Part shown: positions 16,021 to 25,170 of the stretch, piece after piece
Layout: each line of letters begins with the position of its first letter
Numbering within the stretch: the first letter of the stretch is position 1
Assembly: GCA_002728255.1 (NCBI GenBank)
Contig: PBWV01000040.1
Span: 1-40,469 of the forward strand
DNA length: 40,469 bases
Direction: 5' to 3'
From: Rhodospirillaceae bacterium
Lineage (GTDB): Bacteria; Pseudomonadota; Alphaproteobacteria; UBA7887
The notes under the pieces: generated by a model
Told to the model about the DNA's origin: nothing
Database searches by the model: none
What the model saw: only the letters and a program-made list of their open reading frames with translations
Made by a program: the position numbers and the translations under genes

Positions 16021-18705
16021 TTAGAGTTTGCCATGGCATCGCTTATATTTTTTTCCTGAGCCACAGGGGCATAGCTCATTTCGTCCAACCTTTCCCCAAG
16101 CCTTAGGGTCATCGGGATCGGGTTTTGATCTTCTGGATGTGGCAGTGGGCGGATCTGCTTCTAAACCCGTTTGGGAGGCAATATTATTGGTGGGCGCTTG
16201 ACGACCTAATTGCGCACCCAAAGTTGATGCTTGGTCTCCCGGAGTTGTTTCTGTTTGGAATTCGACGTTACATAAAAGTTTGGTTACTGTTTCTCTAAAA
16301 CGAATCAGTAATGCTTGAAATAAGCTAAATGCTTCTGACTTATACTCGTTTAGCGGATCCCTTTGGCCATATGCTCGCAACCCAATACCCTGCCTTAGGT
16401 GATCAAGCTGCAAAAGGTGATCCTTCCATTGTTGGTCCAAAACTTGAAGTAAGAGGCTTTTCTCCGCTGCTCGCATTAGGGGCGGGCCGTAGCGGACGGC
16501 TTTTTCTGCCATCTTTCTGTCGGCGGCCGCGCTTATGCGGGAAACGATCTCTATTTCTGTGGTCCCTTCTTCTTTTGCCCAAGCCTTTATAGGAAGATCA
16601 AGTCCAAATTGTTCCTTGCAGGCGACACTTAATTCTGTCGTTTGCCACTGCTCAGCATATGCTTTCTCTGGAATATGCTGTTGGACCAAGTCCTCAATAA
16701 CTTCATTTCTCATGTCGGCAATGGTATCAGTGACGTCGTCGTTAGCCATGATTTCACGGCGCTCTTCATAAACTACCTTTCTCTGATCATTCATCACATC
16801 ATCAAAACGTAGTAGATTTTTACGGATATCAAAGTTTCGAGCCTCGACTTTTTGTTGAGCTTTTTCGAGGGCTTTATTTATCCACGGATGGACGATGGCT
16901 TCCCCATCTTCAAGCCCAAGCTTTCTAAGCATTCCATCCATTCTTTCCGAACCGAAAATTCTCATCAAGTCGTCTTCCAAAGACAAATAGAATGTCGATG
17001 CTCCCGGATCTCCTTGCCGACCAGATCTTCCCCTTAATTGATTATCTATTCGTCGACTTTCGTGTCGCTCAGTGCCAATTACATAAAGCCCGCCAGATTC
17101 CACGACATCTTCTCTCCCCTTTACACCGGGCCCTTCCTTTGTCGTAAATTTTTCAGGGGGCGTTTTGGTGACTTCTGCTGGGGCATCCGAGTTCCCGCCT
17201 AGTTGAATATCTGTGCCTCTGCCGGCCATGTTAGTCGCGATGGTAACAGCTGTGCTTGATCCGGCCTGGGCTATAATCAGAGCTTCTTGTTCATGGTAGC
17301 GAGCGTTCAAAACGTTATGCTTAATTTTTTCTTTTTTTAGGCGTTTGGACAGCAACTCAGACTTTTCGATGCTGGTTGTGCCAACTAGTACGGGTTGTTT
17401 CCTGGAGTGACATTCCTTAATTTTCTTCAACACTGCTTCCCATTTTTCTTCCATAGTGCGGTATATTTCGTCGTCGTTATCCGCTCTAATCATGGGTAGG
17501 TGAGTTGGTATTTCTGAGACATCTAAACTATATATCTCGCCAAATTCTGCTGACTCGGTCGCAGCTGTTCCTGTCATGCCAGCTAGTTTGGGGTACATAC
17601 GAAAATAATTTTGGAATGTGATCGAGGCTAGTGTCTGGTTTTCATTTTGGATTTCCGCATTTTCCTTGGCTTCTAGGGCTTGGTGTAATCCGTCTCCGTA
17701 ACGGCGGCCTTCCATCATCCTTCCGGTAAATTCATCTATAATGATCACGCGCTTATCTTTTACGATATAGTCCGTGTCTCTGGTAAATAGCTTGTGGGCC
17801 CGGAGCCCCTGATTAACATGATGCACGATGCTCACATTCTCAATGTCATATAAATGTTCGCTTTGTAGTAGTTTTAGTTTCCTAAGGATGCTCTCTACTT
17901 TCTCTGTGCCCTCTTCTGTAAGTGTTACTGATTTAGCCTTTTCATCTTTTTCAAAATCATTTGCCCCGAGCTCGGGGATGATTGTATCCACTTGTTTATA
18001 AAGAGCGGAATTATCTTCAGTGGGTCCGGAAATAATTAGAGGAGTTCTTGCTTCGTCAATTAAGATGCTGTCGACTTCATCTATAATGGCAAAATTGAAT
18101 GGGCGCTGGACCATAGTGTCTAAAGAGAATTTCATATTGTCCCGTAAATAGTCGAAGCCTAATTCATTGTTTGTTCCATATGTGACGTCGCAGGAGTAGG
18201 CCTTGCGACGATCTTCGTCGCTAAGGTCATGGGAAATGCAGCCTATGCTGAGTCCTAGAAATTGGTATATTTGTCCCATCCACTCAGCATCTCTCTTGGC
18301 CAGATAGTCATTGACCGTTACCACGTGAACTCCTTTTCCAGAGAGAGCGTTAAGGTAAACAGGTAGCGTGGCAACCAGAGTTTTTCCTTCGCCCGTTTTC
18401 ATTTCTGCGATAGTGCCGTGGTGCATGACTATTCCACCAATAAGTTGGACATCATAATGTCTCTGCCCAAGGGTCCGCTTTGAGGCTTCACGTACTGTTG
18501 CAAAGGCTTCTACCAAGAGGGAGTCCAGGTCTTCGCCCTTACTAATCCTCTCTCGGAACAGTTGAGTGCGAGCCTGGAGCTCACTATCACTTAAAGGTGT
18601 GAGTTGGGTCTCTAGGGAGTTAATTTCATCGACAGTCCGGCGGTGAGTCTTAATTATGCGATCATTTGCCGATCCAAATAGGCGTTGCGCCAAAGACGAG
18701 ATCAT
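16021..18705 (-). CDS. secA: Preprotein translocase ATPase SecA
   Basis: The motor that drives unfolded precursors through SecYEG. The 894 residues are typical for alphaproteobacteria. Walker A is MKTGEGKT (about 102-109), the DEAD-like motif is [18 protein letters not shown], then [15 protein letters not shown] and a C-terminal zinc site [13 protein letters not shown] (C879, C881, C890, H891) that binds SecB or phospholipid. The start has AGAAGG upstream, and a good promoter lies at 18753-18781. It is divergent from argJ, a conserved pairing in alphaproteobacteria, and converges on ychF. Confidence 0.98.
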   Translation of the reverse strand: MISSLAQRLFGSANDRIIKTHRRTVDEINSLETQLTPLSDSELQARTQLFRERISKGEDLDSLLVEAFATVREASKRTLGQRHYDVQLIGGIVMHHGTIAEMKTGEGKTLVATLPVYLNALSGKGVHVVTVNDYLAKRDAEWMGQIYQFLGLSIGCISHDLSDEDRRKAYSCDVTYGTNNELGFDYLRDNMKFSLDTMVQRPFNFAIIDEVDSILIDEARTPLIISGPTEDNSALYKQVDTIIPELGANDFEKDEKAKSVTLTEEGTEKVESILRKLKLLQSEHLYDIENVSIVHHVNQGLRAHKLFTRDTDYIVKDKRVIIIDEFTGRMMEGRRYGDGLHQALEAKENAEIQNENQTLASITFQNYFRMYPKLAGMTGTAATESAEFGEIYSLDVSEIPTHLPMIRADNDDEIYRTMEEKWEAVLKKIKECHSRKQPVLVGTTSIEKSELLSKRLKKEKIKHNVLNARYHEQEALIIAQAGSSTAVTIATNMAGRGTDIQLGGNSDAPAEVTKTPPEKFTTKEGPGVKGREDVVESGGLYVIGTERHESRRIDNQLRGRSGRQGDPGASTFYLSLEDDLMRIFGSERMDGMLRKLGLEDGEAIVHPWINKALEKAQQKVEARNFDIRKNLLRFDDVMNDQRKVVYEERREIMANDDVTDTIADMRNEVIEDLVQQHIPEKAYAEQWQTTELSVACKEQFGLDLPIKAWAKEEGTTEIEIVSRISAAADRKMAEKAVRYGPPLMRAAEKSLLLQVLDQQWKDHLLQLDHLRQGIGLRAYGQRDPLNEYKSEAFSLFQALLIRFRETVTKLLCNVEFQTETTPGDQASTLGAQLGRQAPTNNIASQTGLEADPPTATSRRSKPDPDDPKAWGKVGRNELCPCGSGKKYKRCHGKL

Positions 18706-18752
18706 TTATAGCCTTCTCATTAAATGTTGCCAGAAGGAGTATTTGTAAACCT

Positions 18753-18781
18753 GAAATAGGCGCCTCAAGGCCCTCTGTCAA
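18753..18781 (-). promoter_or_regulatory. Promoter of secA
   Basis: On the minus strand a consensus -35 TTGACA (18776-18781), a 17-base spacer and TATTTC (18753-18758) lie 48 bases upstream of the secA ATG. Confidence 0.6.
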
Positions 18782-18795
18782 CGGAACTAAGGTCG

Positions 18796-18824
18796 TTGTC
18801 TTGTAGTGGGGGTCCGTATATGCA
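18796..18824 (+). promoter_or_regulatory. Candidate promoter of argJ
   Basis: TTGTCT (18796-18801), 17 bases, then TATGCA (18819-18824) on the plus strand, 46 bases before the argJ ATG. It lies next to the secA promoter in a compact divergent control region. Confidence 0.4.
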
Positions 18825-18870
18825 AGAAATAACTAAAGGTATTAGCTAGGAACTATCGGAGATATTTGCA

Positions 18871-20100
18871 ATGGCTAAGGGGTCCAGGGAGCGAGACTCT
18901 TTCCCAGTTCTTCCGAGGATTAAGGGTGTACGGATGGCGGCTGGAGCGGCTCGAGTGAAGTATGAGGGTCGAAAGGATTTAATGTTGGTTGTCTTTGAGC
19001 GGCCGGTTTCGATTGCGGGAGTATTCACCAAGTCAAAAACTGCGTCGGCTCCTATAAAGTGGGATAAGCGAGTTGTGCGAGCGGGTTCGGCTCGGGCTCT
19101 AGTAGTGAATTCTGGGAATGCTAATGCCTTTACCGGTAACGCTGGAGAGGAGGCAGTTAGGCAAACAGCCGATGTTGCCGGGCGGCTTGTGAAGTGTTCC
19201 CCGGAACAGATACTGGTTTCTTCAACCGGGGTTATTGGTGAAAAACTGAATGTGGCAAGGATTGCGGCCTTTCTTCCAAATTTGTACAAACAACTACGTG
19301 GTAATGCGTGGTGCGATGTGGCCGAAGCAATAATGACCACTGATACTTTCCCAAAAGGGGCATCCTGTGTCGCGAGGCTTAATGGGAGGGAAGTTAAAGT
19401 AATTGGGATTGCTAAAGGTTCTGGGATGATTGCGCCTAATATGGCAACCATGCTTGCGTATGTGTTCACTGATGCCCGGCTGCCGAGCCCAATTTTGAGA
19501 CGGATGCTTAGGAGTGCAAATGACAGGAGTTTTAACTGTATAACTGTAGACGGCGATACTTCGACTAGTGATACGGTTTTGGCCTTTGCGACAGGTGCAG
19601 TGCCACTGGGTTTTACTCCTAAAACCATCCGGGATAAACGCCTGCTGCCATTTCGCGTCGCTTTGCAAAACGTAATGTTGGATCTTGCCAAGCAAATAGT
19701 GCGAGATGGAGAGGGGGCAACAAAGCTTGTGCAGATTGCAATTACTGGTGCTAGTTCAGTCAGCGCTGCTCGTAATATAGGGATGTCCGTAGCTAACTCC
19801 CCGTTGGTCAAGACAGCTATAGCGGGATCAGATCCAAACTGGGGTAGGGTGGCAATGGCCGTGGGAAAGAGTGGGGAGCCTATCTTGCAGGAACGGCTGC
19901 GTATTAGTATAGGCCCGTTTCTCATAACCGAGGAAGGTAGAGTGCGTGAAGAATATCGGGAAGACTTAGTTGCGGCTTATATGCAGGGCCAAGAAATTAA
20001 TATTGGCGTAGACGTGGGTGTGGGACGCAGCCGAGCTACTGTATGGACCTGTGATTTGACCCACGAGTACGTATCAATAAACGCGGATTACAGGAGCTAG
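18871..20100 (+). CDS. argJ: Bifunctional glutamate N-acetyltransferase / amino-acid acetyltransferase
   Basis: ArgJ transfers acetyl from N-acetylornithine to glutamate in arginine synthesis and, in bifunctional forms, also uses acetyl-CoA. The 409-residue precursor self-cleaves at a conserved KGSGMIAPNMATMLAYV segment; the new N-terminal nucleophile would be Thr193. N-terminal features (AGVFTKSKTASAPIKW, VVNSGNANAFTGNAGE) and the C-terminal GSDPNWGRVAMAVG support the call. Start ATG 18871 has GGAG about ten bases upstream. The gene is divergent from secA and is followed by mutT after 52 bases, probably in one transcript. Confidence 0.96.
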   Translation: MAKGSRERDSFPVLPRIKGVRMAAGAARVKYEGRKDLMLVVFERPVSIAGVFTKSKTASAPIKWDKRVVRAGSARALVVNSGNANAFTGNAGEEAVRQTADVAGRLVKCSPEQILVSSTGVIGEKLNVARIAAFLPNLYKQLRGNAWCDVAEAIMTTDTFPKGASCVARLNGREVKVIGIAKGSGMIAPNMATMLAYVFTDARLPSPILRRMLRSANDRSFNCITVDGDTSTSDTVLAFATGAVPLGFTPKTIRDKRLLPFRVALQNVMLDLAKQIVRDGEGATKLVQIAITGASSVSAARNIGMSVANSPLVKTAIAGSDPNWGRVAMAVGKSGEPILQERLRISIGPFLITEEGRVREEYREDLVAAYMQGQEINIGVDVGVGRSRATVWTCDLTHEYVSINADYRS

Positions 20101-20152
20101 TTTGACAGTAATTCCCCATCTGGTGACAGCTTCTTGGGACGGAGTTAGGTAA

Positions 20153-20563
20153 TTGAGAAGTCAGGTGACAGTGGGTGCTGTGGCTTTATTTGATCGCTCT
20201 CATAGGGTTTTGGTTGCTCAAAGGCCTTCGGACGGGTCGATGCCTGATGTCTGGGAATTCCCGGGTGGAAAACAGCGGGTTGGTGAGGATATTCGGTCAA
20301 CTGCTTGTCGGGAGACTCGGGAAGAATTGGGAATAAGAATCGGCGAGCAGAAGTTGTGCCCTTTTGACGTAGTCCAGCACTCGTATGAGACGTTTGATCT
20401 AGTTTTGCACTTGTTCATATGCAGTGAATGGGAGGGTCTCTTGGTTCCAATGGTGCATAATCGCCTTCGCTGGGTGCCACTTCGGCAACTCTTTTCCTAC
20501 CGGATGCCCCCTGCGGATGGGCCCCTCGTAGAAAAGTTGGTTTTGGCTTTTGGTGACACATAG
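20153..20563 (+). CDS. mutT: NUDIX hydrolase, MutT-like 8-oxo-dGTP diphosphatase
   Basis: A 136-residue enzyme expected to hydrolyse 8-oxo-dGTP and so prevent mutagenic incorporation. The Nudix box is complete: it runs from GGKQRVGE to REELGI in residues about 38-61, matching Gx5Ex7REUxEExGU. The N-terminus VAVLAQRP-like segment (VLVAQRPSDGSMPDVWEFPGG) is also typical. The only reasonable start is a TTG at 20153, with GGAG about eight bases upstream, so translation may be weak. It follows argJ, the usual alphaproteobacterial neighbour, and converges on the methyltransferase with 26 bases between them. Confidence 0.88.
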   Translation: MRSQVTVGAVALFDRSHRVLVAQRPSDGSMPDVWEFPGGKQRVGEDIRSTACRETREELGIRIGEQKLCPFDVVQHSYETFDLVLHLFICSEWEGLLVPMVHNRLRWVPLRQLFSYRMPPADGPLVEKLVLAFGDT

Positions 20564-20589
20564 TTAGCGTCGCAAACCAAAAACGTATT

Positions 20590-21459
20590 TCATCCTAGAA
20601 TTTTTTCAAGCCCACTGTCTCCAGTTCCAGGCCTGAGGGGTTGCTGCTGTCGTGGATGCGGCGCCCATCCTATACTGTATAAAACTTCAAATTTTGCGCT
20701 TATCTTGCCTTTGGGTCCGTTACCATGTTTGGGATATAGGTTTGTAGCTTTTGTAAACAGCCCCCGAGGCGTGAAATGCTTGCACCGTTCATTAAGAGCA
20801 TTGCCCTCTCCCATTTTCCTTAGATCTTTCATTAGACTAAACAGATCAGGATAGTCCACTGTAATATAGTCGACATCTACTACGACTATGGTGAAGCCAA
20901 TCCGTTGCATTAGGTCACCCAGGTCGCGTATTTGAACAAACGGGGCCACCCTTGGGAATAATTCTGAGGTTGAGGGGTTTACTGCGTTTGTTAAACTTTG
21001 ACGGAGCTCGCTGAGAGTATCGCCTCCAAGTAGAGCGCCAAGAAATAACCCATCGGAACGGAGACAGCGAAGTATTTCGGCGAGAGCTCGGGGAAGGTCG
21101 TTTGCCCAGTGCAGGTAGAGAGGGCTTAGAACAAGGTCGATACAGCTATCGGCAAGTGGCAGGCGTTCTTCATGGGCTACTAACTGTGGAGGGTCTGCCC
21201 GTCCAGCCATTGCAGCTGAAATATCACAGTTGATGAAGAATTCACGTCCGTGGCTTTGGTCGAGCATACTCTTTGTTTGCCCGCTTCGGCACCCGAGCTC
21301 CAGGACCCGCGGAAATGAACGCCTGATCATTTCTAGCTTTTCGATCAATCGATGGCGAACGTCTTCGAACAAAAAATCATGGCCACCCTTGTATGCGGTC
21401 ATCCTAGAGCGGTTCTTTTTAACCGCATAACGATCGAAGATTTCTTTTTTATTTGTCAT
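20590..21459 (-). CDS. SAM-dependent methyltransferase-fold protein, NDUFAF5-like
   Basis: A 289-residue class I methyltransferase-fold protein. The glycine-rich binding loop is LELGCRSGQT (around residue 52), and later motifs LSPLYLHWANDLPRAL and DGLFLGALLGGDTLSELR match the alphaproteobacterial homologues of the mitochondrial complex I assembly factor NDUFAF5. The C-terminus GWAPHPRQQQPLRPGTG is also typical of this group. The human protein hydroxylates an arginine of a complex I subunit; whether the bacterial one does so is not shown here. BioC-type malonyl-ACP methyltransferase is a less likely alternative. It is divergent from grxC. Confidence 0.8.
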   Translation of the reverse strand: MTNKKEIFDRYAVKKNRSRMTAYKGGHDFLFEDVRHRLIEKLEMIRRSFPRVLELGCRSGQTKSMLDQSHGREFFINCDISAAMAGRADPPQLVAHEERLPLADSCIDLVLSPLYLHWANDLPRALAEILRCLRSDGLFLGALLGGDTLSELRQSLTNAVNPSTSELFPRVAPFVQIRDLGDLMQRIGFTIVVVDVDYITVDYPDLFSLMKDLRKMGEGNALNERCKHFTPRGLFTKATNLYPKHGNGPKGKISAKFEVLYSIGWAPHPRQQQPLRPGTGDSGLEKILG

Positions 21460-21680
21460 TGGCTTCTTGTGTCTTGTGGGCCAGATAGAACGGCGTTACA
21501 AAAGTAATTGATGTGCCACGGAAAACCAAACTATGTTGTTGTCCGAAGTAATATTCTTATGCTTTGTCGCTAACTTCTAACGCTTTTAGTACCAAAAAGA
21601 CCCACAAAGTACTTTGTGCCTTGAAGCACGGGCGGCGTAAGGCTAGCTTAATCTGACTTTGACTCGAGAAGTTTTGTGCC

Positions 21681-21941
21681 ATGAAAAAAGTTGTAATTTA
21701 TACAACGGGGCTCTGCCCGTTTTGTCTGTTAGCCAAGCGGTTGTTTGCCGAGAAAGATGTTGCCTATCAAGAAGTTGATATTCTAATGGACGCGGGGGCT
21801 AGGGCAGATATGATTGAAAAGTCTGGGGGTAGAACCAGTGTGCCACAAATTTTTGTGGATGATATCCACATTGGGGGCTCGGACGATCTTTACGCCTTGG
21901 AGGAGGAGGGGCGTTTGGACGTTATTTTGGGTTTAGTTTGA
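21681..21941 (+). CDS. grxC: Glutaredoxin 3
   Basis: A small (86-residue) thiol-disulphide oxidoreductase that uses glutathione in the cytoplasm. The dithiol active site CPFC (C12, C15) follows MKKVVIYTTGL; the cis-proline region reads RTSVPQIFVDDIHIGGSDDL, the glutathione-binding GG included. GAGAAG lies about ten bases upstream of the ATG. The stop codon is immediately followed by the ATG of the nitrilase-family gene, so the two are translationally linked. In many alphaproteobacteria comF comes before grxC; no intact comF is present here. Confidence 0.95.
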   Translation: MKKVVIYTTGLCPFCLLAKRLFAEKDVAYQEVDILMDAGARADMIEKSGGRTSVPQIFVDDIHIGGSDDLYALEEEGRLDVILGLV

Positions 21942-22760
21942 ATGGAGGTGCGGGCCGCCTGCATCCAAGTGACTAGTGGGCCATCTTTGCAGGATAACGT
22001 GGAGATGGCTTCCAAGTTTCTGGGTGAAGCCTGTTTAAGGGGCGCTAAATTTGTTTTTTTGCCCGAAAACGTGGGTCTTCTGGGCCCCGGTGCAGTTATG
22101 CGTGAGGCCGCGACCCGAGAGGAACACCATGTGGCATTATTGGCTTTTAGGTCACTTGCAGCCAAATTGGATGTTTGGATTTCCGTTGGTTCGTTGGCCG
22201 TTAAGCTTGAAAATGGCGGTTTGGCCAATAGGTCTTACCTACTAGATTCTTGTGGGAACATAGTTTCACGATACGATAAAATCCATATGTTTGACGTAGA
22301 TTTGCCTAATGGGGAGCGATATCGCGAATCAGACAATTACGTGGCCGGTAAGGAGGGTCGTGTTGCAGAGACCCCGTGGGGCCTTTTTGGGCTGACTATT
22401 TGTTATGACCTGCGGTTTCCCCATTTGTATCGTAGCCTAGCTAAGGCGGGGGCGAGCATTATAGGTGTTCCATCCGCCTTTACCCGCACAACAGGCCGGG
22501 CTCACTGGCATATTCTATTACGGGCTCGTGCAATAGAAACTGGCTGTTTTATTGTGGCTTCGGCGCAGTGCGGACGGCACTACGGGAAGCGCTGGACCTA
22601 TGGTCACTCATTGGTTGTGGACCCCAATGGGACTATCTTGCAGGAGGCTGATGAGGAACCTTGTTTCATTATGGCTACCCTCGAGTTAGGGCTGGTCAAT
22701 ACAGCCAGGGTGTCATTGCCCAGTCTGCAACATGATCGTGATTATAAGATAACTATGTAG
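21942..22760 (+). CDS. Carbon-nitrogen hydrolase (Nit1/Nit2-like, possibly deaminated-glutathione amidase)
   Basis: A nitrilase-superfamily amidase of 272 residues with the complete catalytic triad: E42 (FLPENVG), K113 (RYDKIHMFDVDLP) and C154 (TICYDLRFP). The Nit1 branch hydrolyses deaminated glutathione, a by-product of transaminases acting on glutathione; the close link with grxC (zero bases between stop and start) fits a glutathione-related task, but this is inference. Its own start has no separate ribosome binding site beyond the end of grxC, which points to coupling. It converges on the small methyltransferase at 22788. Confidence 0.9.
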   Translation: MEVRAACIQVTSGPSLQDNVEMASKFLGEACLRGAKFVFLPENVGLLGPGAVMREAATREEHHVALLAFRSLAAKLDVWISVGSLAVKLENGGLANRSYLLDSCGNIVSRYDKIHMFDVDLPNGERYRESDNYVAGKEGRVAETPWGLFGLTICYDLRFPHLYRSLAKAGASIIGVPSAFTRTTGRAHWHILLRARAIETGCFIVASAQCGRHYGKRWTYGHSLVVDPNGTILQEADEEPCFIMATLELGLVNTARVSLPSLQHDRDYKITM

Positions 22761-22787
22761 AGGTATCGGCGTAACATTGCCTGACTA

Positions 22788-23330
22788 TTATTTGTGTAAG
22801 ACGGGTCTAGATGCGCAAATTCTTTGTATTTGAGCAGGTTTTGGTTGGTCTATGGTTAGATCTTCGTACGCCAATATATGTAAATGCCCCAGCGTGAGTT
22901 GAATTAGTTCATTAGCTTTCAGTAAATAATCGGGGTTAGTCGGTTTTCCAAATTTTTCATTGCCTATAGCGAATGTTTCATAAACCAGCAAGCCTCCAAC
23001 TGCCAAGGATTCGATGATTTGTGGGAATAAGGGTCTGTGGAGATAATTTGTTACTACAATTGCGGTGAATACGTCGCCTTTGAAAGGCCAAGGGTTGGGT
23101 GATTCAAGGTCCACCTGGGCAATGGATAGGCGCGAACTCTTGAGCTGGTCCAAACGAGATACATCTTTGTCGATAGATACGACTGTATGGCCTTTATCCA
23201 AAAGATATTGGGTGTGGCGACCTGACCCGGCTGCAATATCAAGGATTGGGCCAGAGTGTGGTATTATTGAGCTATGCCGCTGCAACCAAGAGGAAGGCCC
23301 AATGGGTGCGGTGAAATTCTGGTTTACCAT
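22788..23330 (-). CDS. Class I SAM-dependent methyltransferase (unknown substrate)
   Basis: A 180-residue, single-domain methyltransferase. The binding loop ILDIAAGSGRHTQYLLDKGH (about residues 29-48) and the acidic SIDKD segment after it are clear, and VTNYLHRPLFPQIIESLAVGGLLVYETF is the usual later core. It resembles short TehB-like and other small methyltransferases, but nothing points to a substrate. The ATG at 23330 has GGAAAT upstream. It sits inside the otherwise plus-strand nitrilase-DUF1178 neighbourhood, on the opposite strand; this insertion separates two genes that are usually adjacent. Confidence 0.75.
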   Translation of the reverse strand: MVNQNFTAPIGPSSWLQRHSSIIPHSGPILDIAAGSGRHTQYLLDKGHTVVSIDKDVSRLDQLKSSRLSIAQVDLESPNPWPFKGDVFTAIVVTNYLHRPLFPQIIESLAVGGLLVYETFAIGNEKFGKPTNPDYLLKANELIQLTLGHLHILAYEDLTIDQPKPAQIQRICASRPVLHK

Positions 23331-23422
23331 TCCGGATTTCCTATAATTTTGCTTAGTAAATGTCTCCTGCTAGCCTGAAGGAGCCTCTGAAACCATCCTT
23401 TGTCCGGCCGGCGGAGGATAGC

Positions 23423-23512
23423 ATGGGGCTTGCATTCATGCATAATATGGTGACATGTAAGACTCTGAGACAAAAAGTTCCCATATTTGGGATGGATAAG
23501 GCCCTTTTATGA
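23423..23512 (+). CDS. Candidate 29-residue small ORF overlapping the DUF1178 start
   Basis: An ATG at 23423 with a very good ribosome binding site (GGAGG at 23413-23417, five bases upstream) opens a frame of 29 codons. Its TGA stop overlaps the ATG of the DUF1178 gene as ATGA (23509-23512), the arrangement of translational coupling. The peptide (MGLAFMHNMVTCKTLRQKVP and so on) has no recognisable domain. It may be a leader peptide that sets translation of DUF1178, or a chance frame; the strong ribosome binding site is the main argument. Confidence 0.4.
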   Translation: MGLAFMHNMVTCKTLRQKVPIFGMDKALL

Positions 23513-23946
23513 TAGTTTTTGATTTACGTTGCGCCAATGACCATGTTTTTGAAGCATGGTTCGCGGATAGTGAAGCCTTTGAGAAACAGCGCGATGGTGG
23601 GAAAGTCGATTGCCCAGTTTGTGGTGATCGAAAAATAGAAAAAGCCCCTATGGCGCCCAACATAGCAACCGGAAAAGCTAAAGAGACCCCCAACTCTGAA
23701 AGAGCGGCTAAAGAGACTGAGGCGATGGGCCGCATTCTCGATGCTTGTCGTGCCCTGCAAAAAGAGGTCGAGCGCACCAGTGATTATGTTGGCTCTAAGT
23801 TTGCTGAGGAAGCCCGGAAGATACATTATGGAGAGACTGGAAAGCGGAGTATATATGGGGAGGCAACCAATGAGGAAGCAAAAGAGTTGAAAGATGAGGG
23901 GGTTCCAGTTGCTTCTATACCCTGGCTCCCTCCGACTGATAGCTGA
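23509..23946 (+). CDS. DUF1178 family protein
   Basis: A 145-residue cytoplasmic protein with the DUF1178 hallmark start MIVFDLRCANDHVFEAWF, a cysteine pair DCPVCGD (around residues 40-46) and the C-terminal PWLPP. The central part (residues about 65-110) is charged and helical. The N-terminal cysteines with the CPVC pair probably bind zinc. Its function is unknown. In alphaproteobacteria it usually follows the nitrilase-family gene directly, and here a reverse-strand methyltransferase lies in between. AAGG lies about nine bases before the ATG, and a coupled small frame may precede it. Confidence 0.9.
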   Translation: MIVFDLRCANDHVFEAWFADSEAFEKQRDGGKVDCPVCGDRKIEKAPMAPNIATGKAKETPNSERAAKETEAMGRILDACRALQKEVERTSDYVGSKFAEEARKIHYGETGKRSIYGEATNEEAKELKDEGVPVASIPWLPPTDS

Positions 23947-24014
23947 GAAAGTTTCGTGAGGGTTAAATTTTATCCTAGTCATATGTTGTTTCTCACTTGA
24001 ACTGGGAAAGTTAA

Positions 24015-25169
24015 ATGACTTCGTTTGGTAGGGGAATTCTTTCAGATTGGTTCTTAAATGAAGAGTTAACATTTCTCAACCATGGTGCATTTGGGGCTGT
24101 TCCGAGAAGGGTTTTTCGGGCGCAGGAGAAGTGGCGAAGGGAGATTGAGGCTCAACCTGTTATGTTTCTCAATCAAGTCCTGGATCCAGAGTTGAAAAAG
24201 CTCGCTGAGCGGCTGAGCAATTTCGTGGGGGCACCCCCAGGTGAGCTGGTTTTTACATGCAACACCACGGAGGCCATTAGTAGTGTAGCCCACTCAATCA
24301 TTCGCTCTCCAAATGATGAGGTTCTTTTAACTGACCAAACCCACGAAGGTGTTGCCAATATATTTAGGTACTTATGCGGACGGGTTGGTGCCCAAGTCAA
24401 AAGGGTGGCGTTGCCCTGGCCCGTCAGGTCAGAGACTGAAATAATCGATGCTTTTGAGCCGCACCTAACAGGGGGTGTGCGTCTTGTAGTACTTGATCAT
24501 GTGACCTCAAAACAATCAGTTGTCATGCCATTAAAGGCGTTAGTTCAGGCCTGCCAGAGGGCGGATTGTTCAGTTATTGTGGACGGGGCCCATGCTCCTG
24601 GGATGCTCGATCTGGAGGTATCGGAAATAGGTGCGGATTGGTATGTAGGGAACTGCCACAAGTGGCTACTCGCTCCAAAAGGTGCAGCATTTCTTGTGGC
24701 TAAAGATGACAGTTCTCAGGGAATCCATCCCGCCACAATCTCTACAAGTTATGGGAAAGGGTTTTGGAGCGAATTTGCATGGACTGGAACTCGTGATCCG
24801 TCAGCATGGCTCTCGATCGGGGACGCTCTTGATTTCTGGTCGCAAGTTGGGGGAAAAGTCGGCAGAGATTATATGTGTAACTTGGCCGACTGGGCTGGGG
24901 AACAGTTGGCTTCTGATTGGCGTACCGAGAGGGGGGCTATTAGCGATATGACTGGGGCCATGGCAGCTGTGCGGCTACCAGACAACTCAGTGCTGGAAGC
25001 GGCGGGCCCGGATACGTTACACGACTGGCTTTTGAGGGTGCATAAGATCGAAGTTCCTATTTTTTTTCATGGTGGTTCTCTATGGCTCCGAATATCGACA
25101 CACCTTTATAACGATGAAAGTGACGTATCTCGATTGTCCCAAGCGTTGCTTCAGTACGATGGTAGATAA
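24015..25169 (+). CDS. Class V aminotransferase-fold PLP enzyme (isopenicillin-N-epimerase-like)
   Basis: A 384-residue pyridoxal-phosphate enzyme of fold type I. Its N-terminus FLNHGAFGAVPRRVFRAQEKW matches the NHGSFG-type opening of the isopenicillin-N-epimerase-like group. Other signatures are TCNTTEAISSVAHS, VDGAHAPGMLDL (the aspartate that contacts the PLP ring nitrogen) and WYVGNCHKWLLAPKG, in which the lysine should form the Schiff base. These enzymes include cysteine desulphurase relatives and epimerases; the substrate cannot be read from sequence. No antibiotic pathway genes are near. Its stop is one base from the stop of convergent ubiG. Confidence 0.85.
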   Translation: MTSFGRGILSDWFLNEELTFLNHGAFGAVPRRVFRAQEKWRREIEAQPVMFLNQVLDPELKKLAERLSNFVGAPPGELVFTCNTTEAISSVAHSIIRSPNDEVLLTDQTHEGVANIFRYLCGRVGAQVKRVALPWPVRSETEIIDAFEPHLTGGVRLVVLDHVTSKQSVVMPLKALVQACQRADCSVIVDGAHAPGMLDLEVSEIGADWYVGNCHKWLLAPKGAAFLVAKDDSSQGIHPATISTSYGKGFWSEFAWTGTRDPSAWLSIGDALDFWSQVGGKVGRDYMCNLADWAGEQLASDWRTERGAISDMTGAMAAVRLPDNSVLEAAGPDTLHDWLLRVHKIEVPIFFHGGSLWLRISTHLYNDESDVSRLSQALLQYDGR

Positions 25170-25170
25170 A

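Noticed and set aside
18846-19925. A 359-codon reverse frame
   Set aside because: Shadow of argJ, whose motifs and conserved neighbours are unambiguous.
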